From assembly GCF_014645315.1 (NCBI RefSeq), contig NZ_BMLQ01000002.1, forward strand, positions 1 to 64,000: DNA of 64,000 nt, given 5' to 3'. Position 1 is the stretch's first letter. Each line of letters begins with the position of its first letter. Shown piece by piece: positions 45,329 to 55,500 of the stretch. The notes beneath the pieces are model-generated. The model made no database searches. It saw only the letters and a program-made list of their open reading frames with translations, and was not told the origin of the DNA. The translations under genes were made by a program, and so were the position numbers. Source of the stretch: Citricoccus zhacaiensis. Lineage in GTDB: Bacteria; Actinomycetota; Actinomycetes; Actinomycetales; Micrococcaceae.

Positions 45329-46303
45329 ATGACCATCCAGCACCTGACCACCCTGACCTCTCCCGCCGGCACATCCCGCAAGCGCCGGCTCCTGCAGGGG
45401 GCGGGCCTGTTGGCCGCCTCGGCCCTGATGCTCACGGCCTGCGGCGGGGGTGACGGCGGCGCTGAGGGCGGCGACGGCGGCGAGGGCACCACCGCAGCGG
45501 CCGAGGGCAACACCCTGGAACGCCTCCAGGAGGAGGGCACCATCACCGTCGGCATCGCCGGCGAGGTCCCTTACTCCTACCTGGAGGACGGCGAGCCTGC
45601 CGGGGCCACCGTGGCCATGCACGAGAAGATCTTCGCGGACATGGGCATCGAGAACGTCGAGGCCGAGCTGGTCGAGTGGAACTCGCTGATCCCGGGTCTG
45701 AACGCCGGCCGCTTCGACGCCGTCTCCGCCGGCATGTCCATCCTTCCGGATCGCTGCGCCCAGGCCGCGTTCTCCGATCCGGAGATCATGTACACCACCA
45801 CCCTGATGGTGGCCGAGGGCAATCCCCTGGGTCTGACCGACCTGGACTCCGTCAAGGAGAAGATGGATGCCGGCGAGAACGTCAACCTGGCCGTGCTGGC
45901 CGGCGGCATCGAGGCCGGCTACGCCGAGTCCCTGGGCCTGGACGTCCAGTCCGTCCCGGATGCCCAGACCGGCATGGACACCGTGGCCAACGGCCGAGCG
46001 GACGCCTTCGCCATGACCGCGATCTCCCTGAACACCCTGGCCGAGGAGAACCCGGATGCCGGCGTCGAGACCACTGATGCCTTCGTCCAGGTGATCGACG
46101 GCGTGGAGCAGATCGGCGCCGGCGGCACCGTGTTCCGCCAGGATGACACCGAGTTGCTGGAGGCCTACAACGAGGCACTGGCATCCGTCACCGAGTCCGA
46201 GGAGACCTACTTGGAGGTGGTGGGCGACTACGGCTTCACCGCCGAGAACCTCCCCCCGGAGGACCTGACCACCGAACAGCTGTGCGCAGGCGAACTGGGC
46301 TGA
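45329..46303 (+). CDS. ehuB: Ectoine/hydroxyectoine-binding lipoprotein EhuB
   Basis: Extracellular solute-binding protein (family 3) of 324 aa. Signal sequence KRRLLQGAGLLAASALMLTACGGG with lipobox L-T-A-C, so it is lipid-anchored. A Gly/Glu linker follows, then the binding fold with ENVEAELVEWNSLIPGLNAG and RFDAVSAGMSILPDRCAQAA, the pattern of EhuB. It captures the compatible solutes ectoine and hydroxyectoine for the permease/ATPase set downstream. GAGGAGC precedes the ATG at 45329. Confidence 0.87.
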   Translation: MTIQHLTTLTSPAGTSRKRRLLQGAGLLAASALMLTACGGGDGGAEGGDGGEGTTAAAEGNTLERLQEEGTITVGIAGEVPYSYLEDGEPAGATVAMHEKIFADMGIENVEAELVEWNSLIPGLNAGRFDAVSAGMSILPDRCAQAAFSDPEIMYTTTLMVAEGNPLGLTDLDSVKEKMDAGENVNLAVLAGGIEAGYAESLGLDVQSVPDAQTGMDTVANGRADAFAMTAISLNTLAEENPDAGVETTDAFVQVIDGVEQIGAGGTVFRQDDTELLEAYNEALASVTESEETYLEVVGDYGFTAENLPPEDLTTEQLCAGELG

Positions 46304-46309
46304 TAGTCG

Positions 46310-47047
46310 GTGCTTGACAACCTCCAAGCCACAGCGGAGGCCTGGCCGTTCCTAGCCCAGGGACTGTGGGTGACCATCCAGCTCACCGTCATGGGTTCGG
46401 CGCTGTCCCTCGTCCTCGCCGTTGTCCTCGGGCTGATGGCCGGGGCCTCCAACAAGGCCCTGGCCATCCCCGGCCGGATCATCATCGAGTTCTTCCGCGG
46501 GACCTCCCTGGTGGTCCAACTGTTCTTCATCTTCTTCGTCCTGCCCCAGTTCGGGGTGGAGTTGCCCGGCATGGTCGTGGGGGTGCTCGCCTTGGGCCTG
46601 AACTACGGGGCCTACTCCGCGGAGGTGGTGCGCGGCTCCATCGCCTCGGTGCCGCAGGGACAGTGGGAAGCCACCACCGCTTTGTCCATGTCTCCGGTCC
46701 ACCGGATGCGGCGGGTGATCTTCCCGCAGGCCTGGGCTCTGATGATCCCGTCCCTGGCCACCCTGATGGTCCACCTGCTCAAGGGCACGGCCATCGTCAG
46801 CGTCATCCTCCTGCGGGACTTCACGTTCTACCTGGACCAGCTCACCCGGCAGACAGACACATTCTGGGCCTACGCCGCCGTCGGGCTGGTGGGGTACTTC
46901 CTCCTCGCCCTGATCCTGACGCTCTTCATGAATGCGTTGGAGGCCCGCGCCAAGCACCGGCTGGGCCGGGGCCCGTCCCTGCGTGAGGTCCTCTCGCCCA
47001 CGCCCACCAACAAGAACTCACTGTCCACGGCGGGAGGTGGCGTCTGA
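46310..47047 (+). CDS. ehuC: Ectoine ABC transporter permease EhuC
   Basis: 245-residue inner-membrane permease of the polar amino acid type. The hydrophobic helices start at GLWVTIQLTVMGSALSLVLA, and the cytoplasmic EAA loop is VPQGQWEATTALSMSPVHRM. The GTG start lies six bases after ehuB. It pairs with EhuD as a heterodimer. The C-terminal tail is polar. The stop overlaps the ehuD ATG (TGATG). Confidence 0.87.
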   Translation: MLDNLQATAEAWPFLAQGLWVTIQLTVMGSALSLVLAVVLGLMAGASNKALAIPGRIIIEFFRGTSLVVQLFFIFFVLPQFGVELPGMVVGVLALGLNYGAYSAEVVRGSIASVPQGQWEATTALSMSPVHRMRRVIFPQAWALMIPSLATLMVHLLKGTAIVSVILLRDFTFYLDQLTRQTDTFWAYAAVGLVGYFLLALILTLFMNALEARAKHRLGRGPSLREVLSPTPTNKNSLSTAGGGV

Positions 47048-47709
47048 TGGAGAACCAGCGCCAGCCCTGGAACTGGGACCTCGCCTTCGAGGCCCTGCCG
47101 GACATCCTCTTGGCATTCCTCCAAGTCACCCTGTTGGTGACCGTCGTCGCCACCCTGATCGCGGCCGTCCTCGGCCTGGTCTGGGCCATGATCATCCGGC
47201 TGGCCCCGCAGCCGATCTCCGGGATCGTCAAGTGGGTCGTCAGCTTCATCCGGATGACCCCGATCGTCGTGCAGCTGCTGTTCGCCTACTACACGTTCCT
47301 GATGTTCGATGCGATCCCCATCGGGATCGTGGTGTTCGGCATCCACTACTCGACGTACATGTCCGAGGTGTACCGCGCCGGCATCGATGCCGTGCCGAAG
47401 GGCCAGTGGGAGGCCACCACGGCACTGTCCATGTCCACGCGACGCACCTGGACCGCCGTCGTGATCCCCCAGGCCCTGCGCGCCACCGTGCCGGCCCTGG
47501 GCAACTACGCCATCTCCATGTTCAAGGACACGCCGTTCCTGCTGGTGATCGGAGTGGTGGAGATGGTCAACGCCGCCCAGATCTTCGGTGGAAACAACTT
47601 CCGCTACGTGGAGGCCATCACGCTGGCCGGCATCATCTTCCTGCTGGCCAGCTACCCCACGTCCGTCCTCGTCCGCCGATTGGAGAAGCGACTTGCCTAC
47701 GCCTACTGA
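47047..47709 (+). CDS. ehuD: Ectoine ABC transporter permease EhuD
   Basis: 220-residue second permease. Five hydrophobic spans, from LLAFLQVTLLVTVVATLIAA to ITLAGIIFLLASYPTSVLV, with EAA loop VPKGQWEATTALSMSTRRTW almost identical to that of EhuC. Coupled to ehuC by a one-base overlap and to ehuA by a 17-bp overlap. Confidence 0.87.
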   Translation: MENQRQPWNWDLAFEALPDILLAFLQVTLLVTVVATLIAAVLGLVWAMIIRLAPQPISGIVKWVVSFIRMTPIVVQLLFAYYTFLMFDAIPIGIVVFGIHYSTYMSEVYRAGIDAVPKGQWEATTALSMSTRRTWTAVVIPQALRATVPALGNYAISMFKDTPFLLVIGVVEMVNAAQIFGGNNFRYVEAITLAGIIFLLASYPTSVLVRRLEKRLAYAY

Positions 47710-48571
47710 CCCCGGTGCCACCACCCCCGGTGACCGCGCCGGTGGCGCCACTGCGGCTGCCGCCGGCCACGCTACAAGGGGCACCGCCCCCATCATCGAG
47801 TTCCGGGACGTGGAGAAGCGCTTCGGTGACAACGTGGTGCTCAAGGACCTGAACTTCCACGTCAACAAGGGTGAGCGGGTGACCCTGATCGGTCCGTCCG
47901 GCTCCGGCAAGACCACCATCCTGCGGCTGGTCATGACCCTGGAGGAGGCCACGGACGGGATGATCCTCATCGACGGGGATCCCCTGACCCACCGGATCGA
48001 GGGTGGCAAACGGGTCCGGCTGTCCAACAAGGAGATCAAGAAGACCCGCACCCGGATCGGCATGGTGTTCCAGCAGTTCAACCTGTTCCCGAACATGACC
48101 GTGATCCAGAACATCACGGAGTCCCCCATCCACGTGCTGGGCCAGTCCAAGGACGAGGCCCGGGCCAAGGCCAAAGACCTGCTGCACAAGGTCGGGCTGG
48201 ATGACAAGGCGGACGCCCACCCCTCGTCCCTGTCCGGCGGTCAGCAGCAGCGCGTGGCCATCGCGCGAGCCCTGGCCATGGACCCGGAGATCCTGTTGCT
48301 GGACGAGGTGACCTCCGCCCTGGACCCGGAGATCGTGGACGAGGTGCTCGGCATCCTGCGGAACATCGCAGACACCACGGACATCACCATGCTGATCGTC
48401 ACCCACGAGATGCAGTTCGCCCGGGACGTCTCGGACCGGGTGCTGATGTTCGACGGCGGCGCGATCGTGGAGGACGCCGATCCGCACACCATGTTCACAG
48501 CGCCGACCCATGACCGCACGAAGAAGTTCCTCCGTGCCGTCCTCGGCGAGGGCCAGATCGGCACCCGCTGA
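47693..48571 (+). CDS. ehuA: Ectoine ABC transporter ATPase EhuA
   Basis: 292-residue ATPase that powers EhuCD. Walker A LIGPSGSGKTTILRL, Q-loop GMVFQQFNLFPNMTV, signature SLSGGQQQRVAIARAL, Walker B EILLLDEVTSALDPE, switch His in LIVTHEMQFARDVSD. The start is a TTG at 47693 with GGAGAAG four bases upstream, inside the end of ehuD; the next possible starts would remove the Walker A region. A 30-residue Ala/Gly/Thr-rich N-terminal tail precedes the fold. Confidence 0.88.
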   Translation: MPTPTDPGATTPGDRAGGATAAAAGHATRGTAPIIEFRDVEKRFGDNVVLKDLNFHVNKGERVTLIGPSGSGKTTILRLVMTLEEATDGMILIDGDPLTHRIEGGKRVRLSNKEIKKTRTRIGMVFQQFNLFPNMTVIQNITESPIHVLGQSKDEARAKAKDLLHKVGLDDKADAHPSSLSGGQQQRVAIARALAMDPEILLLDEVTSALDPEIVDEVLGILRNIADTTDITMLIVTHEMQFARDVSDRVLMFDGGAIVEDADPHTMFTAPTHDRTKKFLRAVLGEGQIGTR

Positions 48572-48577
48572 CCCCTA

Positions 48578-48622
48578 GCACTGTCCGGCCCATCCCACCG
48601 GAGGGAATGGGCCGGACAGTGC
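48578..48622. terminator. Hairpin between ehuA and the ABC-2 permease gene
   Basis: A 19-bp stem with one mismatch, GCACTGTCCGGCCCATCCC against 48604-48622, separates two convergent operons. Strong enough to end both; no clean T-run. Confidence 0.75.
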
Positions 48623-48656
48623 CTTAAGGCGATTCGACGGGGACGACGCCGGCCGG

Positions 48657-49808
48657 TCACGCCACGCGGGTCCCGCGCGGCAGGCGGGCGGCCGGGGCCA
48701 CGATCCGCTGGCGGCCCCACGCGAACAGGGCGGCGGCCACGGCGACCTGGATGCCCAGTCCGAGCGGCCAGACGGGGGTGCCCTCGGAGTCCTCGTCCTG
48801 CTGGCCTTGGTCCATCAGTTGGCCGTTGGCACACTCCACGTTCGTCTCCGGCGGCTGCTGCAGGTAGCGCACCCCGGTGGAGATCGAGGTCATGATGCCA
48901 TCGGGCGCCCAGGTCTCGGGGTCGTCGGGATCATAGGGCGGCTTCTCCGGATGCGGCACGGCATCCGCCACCACCACGAACGGGTTGGCGGCCAGCATCC
49001 AGTACGTGGACCGCGTGTCCAGGGTCTCCTGGGGGACCATCGGCCCGGCGCACCGCAGTGGTTCCCACTCCGCCGCGTCGTACTCGGTCTCCTCGTCGAC
49101 GAGCGGCTGCTCGTCCGGGTACACCGCCTGGTTGGCCGGCACGGTGGTCATGGTCAATGGGGCGGTCAGGGCGAAGCCGATCAGCGTACCCAGGGAGAAC
49201 AAGGCCACCAGCAGGTAGGTGGCCACCACCGCGAACAGGGTCCTGGAGACGATGGCGGAGACCGCGGTACCGAGGGCGCAGATGACCCCGAACTCCACGG
49301 CCACCATCAGGACGAAGACCACGAGCCCCGGGACGTCCAGCCCGCCCAGCACCACGGCCAGGATGATGTACGGCAGGGCGGCCACCAGGAAGCCGAGCGC
49401 GGCGATCCAGGAGGCCAGCCATTTGCCGGTGAGCAGTTGGCCCGGGGTGGCCAGCGTGACCTGAACGACCGCCAGGGTGCCACCGGCGCGGTCCCCGCTG
49501 ACGGTGCTCGCGGACATGGCCGGGGCCACCAGCAGCCCGAAGAAGAGCACGAAGCCGACCACGGCCTCGAACACGAAGCGGCCCGGGCTGAAGAACAGGT
49601 CGTCGCCGGCCAGGGTGTTGTAGCTGGCCACCGAACCCCAGGTGACCAGGCCGATGACCACGAACCAGACGGCCAGCATGACGTACCAGCTGCGGGTGCG
49701 CAGCCGCTGGCGCAGTTCCATCTGGATGACGTTGCCGAGGGCTGCTCCCCAGCCGAGCCGCCCCGCCGATCGGACGGCCGACTCCTGCTTGGTGTCCATT
49801 GTCATCAC
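48657..49808 (-). CDS. ABC-2 type exporter permease
   Basis: 383-residue membrane protein with about six spans (SWYVMLAVWFVVIGLVTWGS, FVFEAVVGFVLFFGLLVAPA, ALGFLVAALPYIILAVVLGG, ALFSLGTLIGFALTAPL and a last one near the C terminus, VWPLGLGIQVAVAAALFAW). The long extracytoplasmic loop between the last two is acidic and contains paired Cys. Together with the overlapping ATPase gene it forms an exporter of unknown substrate. The ATG overlaps the ATPase stop. Confidence 0.82.
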   Translation of the reverse strand: MMTMDTKQESAVRSAGRLGWGAALGNVIQMELRQRLRTRSWYVMLAVWFVVIGLVTWGSVASYNTLAGDDLFFSPGRFVFEAVVGFVLFFGLLVAPAMSASTVSGDRAGGTLAVVQVTLATPGQLLTGKWLASWIAALGFLVAALPYIILAVVLGGLDVPGLVVFVLMVAVEFGVICALGTAVSAIVSRTLFAVVATYLLVALFSLGTLIGFALTAPLTMTTVPANQAVYPDEQPLVDEETEYDAAEWEPLRCAGPMVPQETLDTRSTYWMLAANPFVVVADAVPHPEKPPYDPDDPETWAPDGIMTSISTGVRYLQQPPETNVECANGQLMDQGQQDEDSEGTPVWPLGLGIQVAVAAALFAWGRQRIVAPAARLPRGTRVA

Positions 49809-50878
49809 TGGATCCCCCTTCCATCCGGGCGCATGCCCGGCCGATGTGCGGCACCGGCCCGGCCGGCGTCGGGCCCGGGGAGCGACGCCGGCCCCTCTGC
49901 CGGGCGGCGGCGGTCCAGTTCGAGGTAGGCAGCCTCCAGACGCGAGGTGCCGGGGGTGAAGGACAGCACCCGGACGCCGTCACCCACGAGGGTGGCGAGC
50001 ATGTCAGCGGCCTCGCTGGCGGAGGCCACCTCCACGCTGACCGAGTCCCGCCGCTTGCCCTCGGTGCGGTAGGCGATGGAGTAGTGCTCCAGGGCCGCGT
50101 GCAGGGAGCCCGGATCGAGAGCGGTGATGAGGAAGCGGCCCCCGGCGGCCCCCTCCTGGCTGAGGTCCTCGACCCGGACGGTGACTCCGGACTGGATGAA
50201 GACGGCCAGGTCCGCCATCTCGTCCAGCTCGGAGAGCACATGGGAGGAGACCAGGATGGTCTTGCCGGCGGCGGCCATCTGCTTGAGGTCGTCCCGGAGC
50301 CGGATCCGGGAGCCCGGATCCAGGCCGGAGGCGGGCTCGTCCAGCAGCAGCACCTGGGGATCGTGGAGGATGGCCCGGGCCAGGGACAGCCGTTGCTGCT
50401 GCCCGCGGGAGAGCACCCGGGCCGGCTGGTCCGCCAGCGTGGACAGCTCCTGCCACTCCAGCAGCTCCGCCGCGCGGGACCGCACCCGGTCCCGGTCCAT
50501 CCCGTAGAACCGGCCCATGGTCACGAGGATCTCGCGGGCCGTCAGCGATTCCCACACCCCGAGCGTGTCCGGCATCCAGCCGGTGTTCCGGCGGACCGCG
50601 GCCGGATGGACCAAGGGATCGAAGCCGGCGATCGTGACGGAGCCGGCGTCGGGCTTCAACAGGGACGCCAGCACCAGCATGAGGGTGGTCTTCCCCGAGC
50701 CATTGGGGCCCACCAGCGCCGTGATGGCCCCGGCCGGCGCCGTGAGGTCCACGCCCTGCAGGGCATTGACGGGCCCGAAGCTGCGCGTCACCGAGTCCAC
50801 GGTGATGCCCGGCGCCGCGTCCGAGGACGCAGGGACCGGGGCCTCTCCGGAGTCGTCGGTTCGGGTGTCGGTAGTCAT
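49805..50878 (-). CDS. ABC exporter ATP-binding protein
   Basis: 357-residue ATPase from the ATG at 50878 (MTTDTRTDDSGE...). Walker A ALVGPNGSGKTTLMLVLA, signature-like VLSRGQQQRLSLARAI, Walker B VLLLDEPASGLDPGS, switch His SSHVLSELDEMADL. After residue 230 a C-terminal domain of the DrrA/YxlF class is seen (SVSVEVASASEAADMLATLV). First gene of a two-gene exporter operon. The upstream 219 bp are shared with lysC. Confidence 0.88.
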   Translation of the reverse strand: MTTDTRTDDSGEAPVPASSDAAPGITVDSVTRSFGPVNALQGVDLTAPAGAITALVGPNGSGKTTLMLVLASLLKPDAGSVTIAGFDPLVHPAAVRRNTGWMPDTLGVWESLTAREILVTMGRFYGMDRDRVRSRAAELLEWQELSTLADQPARVLSRGQQQRLSLARAILHDPQVLLLDEPASGLDPGSRIRLRDDLKQMAAAGKTILVSSHVLSELDEMADLAVFIQSGVTVRVEDLSQEGAAGGRFLITALDPGSLHAALEHYSIAYRTEGKRRDSVSVEVASASEAADMLATLVGDGVRVLSFTPGTSRLEAAYLELDRRRPAEGPASLPGPDAGRAGAAHRPGMRPDGRGIQ

Positions 50879-51097
50879 GGGCCCATCGTCCGGCACGGTC
50901 CATCCCACGGCAAGGACGGGCAGGCGGAATGGAGTCCGGACCACACGCGCAGAGCAGTCAGACACCACCGCGGCGTTACCCTTCTGTGACTTCGGCGGTC
51001 ATGGGTGGGGCCCGAACGCCGCCTCCACCTAGACTGAACAGCAGTCCCTTTGCCAGTCCGCTGACAGCGGTACGTCAACCCACTCTGAGGTCCTTGC

Positions 51098-52384
51098 ATG
51101 AGCCTGATCGTCCAGAAGTACGGCGGATCCTCCGTCGCCGATGCCGAAGGGATCCTGCGCGTGGCCAGACGCGTGGTGGAGACCCAGCAGGCCGGCCACC
51201 AGGTGGTGGTGGTGGTCTCCGCGATGGGGGACACCACCGATGAGCTGCTGGACCTCTCCGAGCAGATCAACCAAGAGCCACCGGCCCGCGAGATGGACAT
51301 CCTGCTCTCCGCGGGCGAGCGCATCTCCATGTCCCTGCTGGCCATGGGCATCCACTCGCAGGGCGCCACCGCCCAGTCCTTCACGGGCTCCCAGGCCGGC
51401 ATGTTCACGGACAGCCTGCACGGAGACGCCCGGATCATCGACGTCTCCCCCAACCGCGTGAAGGACGCCGTGGATGCCGGCGACATCGCGATCGTGGCCG
51501 GCTTCCAGGGCATGAGCCGTGAGTCCCGGGACATCACCACCATGGGCCGCGGCGGCTCGGACACCACGGCCGTGGCGCTGGCCGCCGCACTGAACGCGGA
51601 CGTCTGCGAGATCTACTCGGACGTGGACGGCGTCTACACCGCGGACCCGCGCGTGGTCCCCTCGGCGCGGAAGATCGACGAGATCTCCTCCGAGGACATG
51701 CTGGAGATGGCCGCGGCCGGCTCCAAGATCCTGCACCTGCGCTGCGTGGAGTACGCCCGCCGCTTCGGCGTGCTGCTGCACGTGCGCTCCTCCTTCTCCC
51801 ACAACGAAGGCACCTGGGTGCGTCCCAATCCTGACGACACCATCAAACTTGAGGAAGGCGAACCCATGGAACAGCCGATCGTTGCCGGCGTTGCCCACGA
51901 CCGCTCCGAGGCCAAGGTCACCGTCTACGGCGTCCCGGACTTCCCGGGCAAGGCCGCTGAGGTGTTCAACGTGGTCGCCACGGCCGGCGTGAACATCGAC
52001 ATGATCGTGCAGAACGTCCCCCGCGTGGAGACCGGACGCACGGACATCTCCTTCACCCTGCCGATCACCGACGGCAAGACGGCCATGGCCGCCCTGGACG
52101 CTGCCCGGGAGGAGATCGGCTTCGAGGACGCCATCCTCAACCCGCACGTCGGTAAGCTCTCCGTGATCGGCGGCGGCATGCGCTCCAACCCGGGCGTCTC
52201 CGCCACCTTCTTCGACGCCCTGAAGCTGGCTGGCGTGAACATCGAGATGATCACCACCTCGGAGATCCGCATCTCCATCATCACCCGCGAGGACATGCTG
52301 GACACCGCCGTGCGCGCCGTCCACCAGGCCTTCGGCCTCGACGCAGACGAGGAAGCCACCGTCTACGGCGGCACCGGCCGCTGA
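51098..52384 (+). CDS. lysC: Aspartate kinase LysC (alpha subunit)
   Basis: 428-residue first enzyme of the aspartate family (lysine, threonine, methionine, DAP). N-terminal [51 protein letters not shown] and [13 protein letters not shown] form the kinase. The C-terminal half holds two ACT domains ([20 protein letters not shown], then [20 protein letters not shown]) for lysine/threonine feedback. The length matches the corynebacterial alpha subunit. No asd follows here; instead a terminator and a convergent peptidase gene. Confidence 0.93.
   Translation: MSLIVQKYGGSSVADAEGILRVARRVVETQQAGHQVVVVVSAMGDTTDELLDLSEQINQEPPAREMDILLSAGERISMSLLAMGIHSQGATAQSFTGSQAGMFTDSLHGDARIIDVSPNRVKDAVDAGDIAIVAGFQGMSRESRDITTMGRGGSDTTAVALAAALNADVCEIYSDVDGVYTADPRVVPSARKIDEISSEDMLEMAAAGSKILHLRCVEYARRFGVLLHVRSSFSHNEGTWVRPNPDDTIKLEEGEPMEQPIVAGVAHDRSEAKVTVYGVPDFPGKAAEVFNVVATAGVNIDMIVQNVPRVETGRTDISFTLPITDGKTAMAALDAAREEIGFEDAILNPHVGKLSVIGGGMRSNPGVSATFFDALKLAGVNIEMITTSEIRISIITREDMLDTAVRAVHQAFGLDADEEATVYGGTGR
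51866..52384 (+). CDS. Internal in-frame start: aspartate kinase beta subunit
   Basis: In the same frame as lysC, GAGGAAGGCGAACCC precedes the ATG at 51866. The product, [20 protein letters not shown]..., is the 172-residue regulatory ACT part alone. In Corynebacterium and Mycobacterium lysC the same internal start makes the beta subunit of the alpha2-beta2 enzyme. The ribosome site is well formed, so dual translation is likely. Confidence 0.75.
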   Translation: MEQPIVAGVAHDRSEAKVTVYGVPDFPGKAAEVFNVVATAGVNIDMIVQNVPRVETGRTDISFTLPITDGKTAMAALDAAREEIGFEDAILNPHVGKLSVIGGGMRSNPGVSATFFDALKLAGVNIEMITTSEIRISIITREDMLDTAVRAVHQAFGLDADEEATVYGGTGR

Positions 52385-52436
52385 GCCAGCGGTAGGGTCG
52401 GCCCTCGAGCCGGCCCCCGAGAACCCACTACACACA

Positions 52437-52490
52437 AAGCCCGACGCCGGCCGCGCATCTCGCGCGGCCGACGTCGGGCTTGGTGTTTTT
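52437..52490 (+). terminator. Rho-independent terminator of lysC
   Basis: A 20-bp stem (AAGCCCGACGCCGGCCGCGC against 52462-52481, one mismatch) with a 5-base loop is followed by TGGTGTTTTT. The T-run points to lysC; the hairpin lies between convergent genes and could serve both. Confidence 0.9.
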
Positions 52491-52502
52491 GCTCTCTGTT
52501 GG

Positions 52503-55500
52503 CTAGCCGCCCGTCACCTCATCAGCGCGGGACAGCAGGGCTGCCACCTCGCCGCGGGTGATCTGGTGACCCGGACGGTAGTTGCCGTCCTCATAGCCGG
52601 TGGAGATTCCTTCCTCCGCCATCCAGACGATCGCCTCGTGGTGCGCGCTGGATTCCGGAACGTCCGGGAAGCCCTCACCCTCCACGGTGCCGGGCTCCGG
52701 CCCGACCGTGCGGAAGACGAAGGAGGCGAACTCACCGCGCGTCACCTCATCGAACTGGCGGAACGTGCCGTCCTCGTACCCGGTGGTGATCTCCTCGGCG
52801 TTCGCCCACGAGATCGCGTCGAAGAAGGTGCTGGACTCCGGGACGTCCGGGAACTCAGCCGGATCCGTCACCGTGGGTGAATCCATGTAGCGGTACAGGA
52901 ACGCCACGGACTCGCCACGGGCGATGTCCCGGTGCTTCTGGTACGTGTTGTTCTCGTAACCCGTGGTGATGCCATCACACTGCATCCAGCGCACGTAGTC
53001 GTAGTACTGGCTGCCGGGGGCGTTGTCCGTGAAGTCCTCGGCCTCGCAGTCGGCCGGGCCCTCTCCCACGGTCACGGTGACCGTGGACCGGGTGCCGGGT
53101 GCCCACTCGATGGCGCCCTTCCAGGTGCCCGGGGTCAGACCCTGCCACTCGACGGCGACCGGCTCGGCCTGACCGTTCTCCACGGCCAACGGGTCCGGAG
53201 TGACGGTCAGGTTGCCGGAATCGCCCTCAAGAACCACGGTCTCCATGGTGGCGGCCGCCGAGGCACCGCCCGGTGAGGAGTACAGGTTCGAGACGGCCAA
53301 GTACTCCCCCGGGACGGGGTCGAGCAGGACCAACTCCTCGGAACCGGAGGCGGTGGCCTCCTGGATGACAGCGCCCTCCGGAGTGATGACGAACAGGTCC
53401 CAATCGGACTCGCCGTCACCCGCATTGAGCGACCACGTCACGGAAGTGGCACCCTCGGGGACCACGGTCTCGGTGACGTGGTTGGAGGCATTCTCCGCGC
53501 CAGCCAGGTCTCCGGGGACCTTGGAGAACTCATCGGTCACGGCCAGGCCGAGGCCTTCGATGACCGGCTCCAGGGTGTCCGTGACGCCGGGCTCGAGCTC
53601 GGACTCCACAGCACCGCTGGCGCCCTCACCCGTGATGGCGTCTTCGGCCAGCACGTCCACCGAGCGCACGGCCACCGGGGAGGTGACGGCGGCGGCACCC
53701 GGACGGGTCCAGGTGAAGGAACCCTGGCCCCACTCGTCTGCGGGGGCATCCGTGCGGGTCAGCGTGATCTTCACCTCTTCGGACTCGCCGGCGGACAGGG
53801 ACAGGGTGGACGGCGAGGCCGTCACCTCGTAGCCGGGTACCGAACCGCTGGCGGCCCAGGTCCCGGTCTCGGTGGCCGTGACGGTGCGGGTCACGGTGGC
53901 CGAACCCAGCAGGTCGTTCACCGCGATCGATGCCACGTTGATGTCCCGGCCGGTGGTCTCACCCAGGATGAGGGCGTCCCACTGGCGGGCGTCGGCCTCG
54001 TAGACCAACCCCGGCTCCACCATCGCCGCCGGGTCGGCCGAGCCGGCACCGGTGGCGAAGTTGTCCGCGCTGGCCGAGCCATCGGCGTTCAGGACGTCAC
54101 CGGCAGTGGTCATCATGGCCGACTTGATGGCCATCGGAGACCAGTCCGGCTTCTCCGCGCTCATGAGCGCGGCCATGCCGGCCAGGTTCGGGGCGGCCAT
54201 GGAGGTGCCGGACATCAGCCCGTAGGAGTCACCGTTGTACATCGGGTCGAGCGGGGAGACACCGGCCAGGACGTTGACGCCCGGGGCGGCGACGTCCGGC
54301 TTGAGCAGCTCGGAGTCCACCGCGGTGGACGGACCACGCGAGGAGAACCCGGCGATCTGGGGCACGGGGACCGGATCCAGGTCCGTGGTGTCCCCGACCA
54401 CGAGGGTCGCCGGCTGGTCAGTGGAGGCGACGAGCTCCTTGATGGACTCGTCCGAGGTGTGCACGGTGGGAACCGCATGAAGGTCCGCATCCTCGGAGCC
54501 GCCGCCGATGTTCACCAGCACCATACCCACGCCGCCGGCCTGGGCGACCGCGACCGATTTGGCTGCGCGGTCGACCTCCCCACGGTCACAGACCACGATC
54601 TTGCCGGCGGCAGTGGCCGGGTCCAGGGATCCGGGTGCGCACAGCTGGACGTCACCGGTCTGCTGGCCGGCGAGTTCGACCTCACTGGCCAGCACGATCT
54701 CCGCCGGTCCCACACCCTCGGGCATGGAAGAGACCCCGCGGAACTTTGCCCCGTCCGGGAACTCCACGGTGCCGGACAGTTCATTGGAGAACGTCGAGGC
54801 AGCCACGGAGGTCAGCCACGGTGCGGAGTGATTCACCGTCTGGGCGACCGGACCGGAGTTGCCGGCGGAGGCCGAGACGAAGATCCCGGCTTCGGCGGCA
54901 GACTTGAAGGCCAGCGAGACGGGATCCACCACGGAGTTGTTCGATCCGGAGATCGAGTAGTTCAACACGTCGACGCCGTCGATGATGGCCTGCTCGATGG
55001 CCGCCACGGAGGCGGTGCCGTAGCAGCCGCCCGTATCAGGGTTGTCATCCTCCCAGCAGATCTTGTAGACGGAGACGGCCGCCGCGGGTGCCACGCCGGA
55101 GCCCTCGCCATAGGAGTGGCCGCCGTTGAAGACCTGGTCAACCCCGTTGTTGCCCGCAGCCGTGGTGGCGGTGTGGGTGCCGTGCGAGGCGATGTCGAGC
55201 GGGGACAGCCGCTCCCGGGGGTCGCGATTCGCCTCGGGAACGAAGGCTTCGAAGTCCTCGGAGTAGTAGCGGGCGGAGAGCACCTTGGAGTTGCACTCCT
55301 CACCGGAGAAGTCCTCGCCGGCCTCGCAGTCGCCGCTGAAGGTGGTGCCGTCAGCCTTGAGCATGGCGATGCGCCCGGCGGAGTCCAGGTATGGCTCCCC
55401 GACCTGAGGCTCACCGGAGAGTGCCGGGACCGGTTCCCCTGCGAGCATCTCCTGATCGGGGTAGTAGCCGGTGTCGATCACACCGACCACGACGCCTTTG

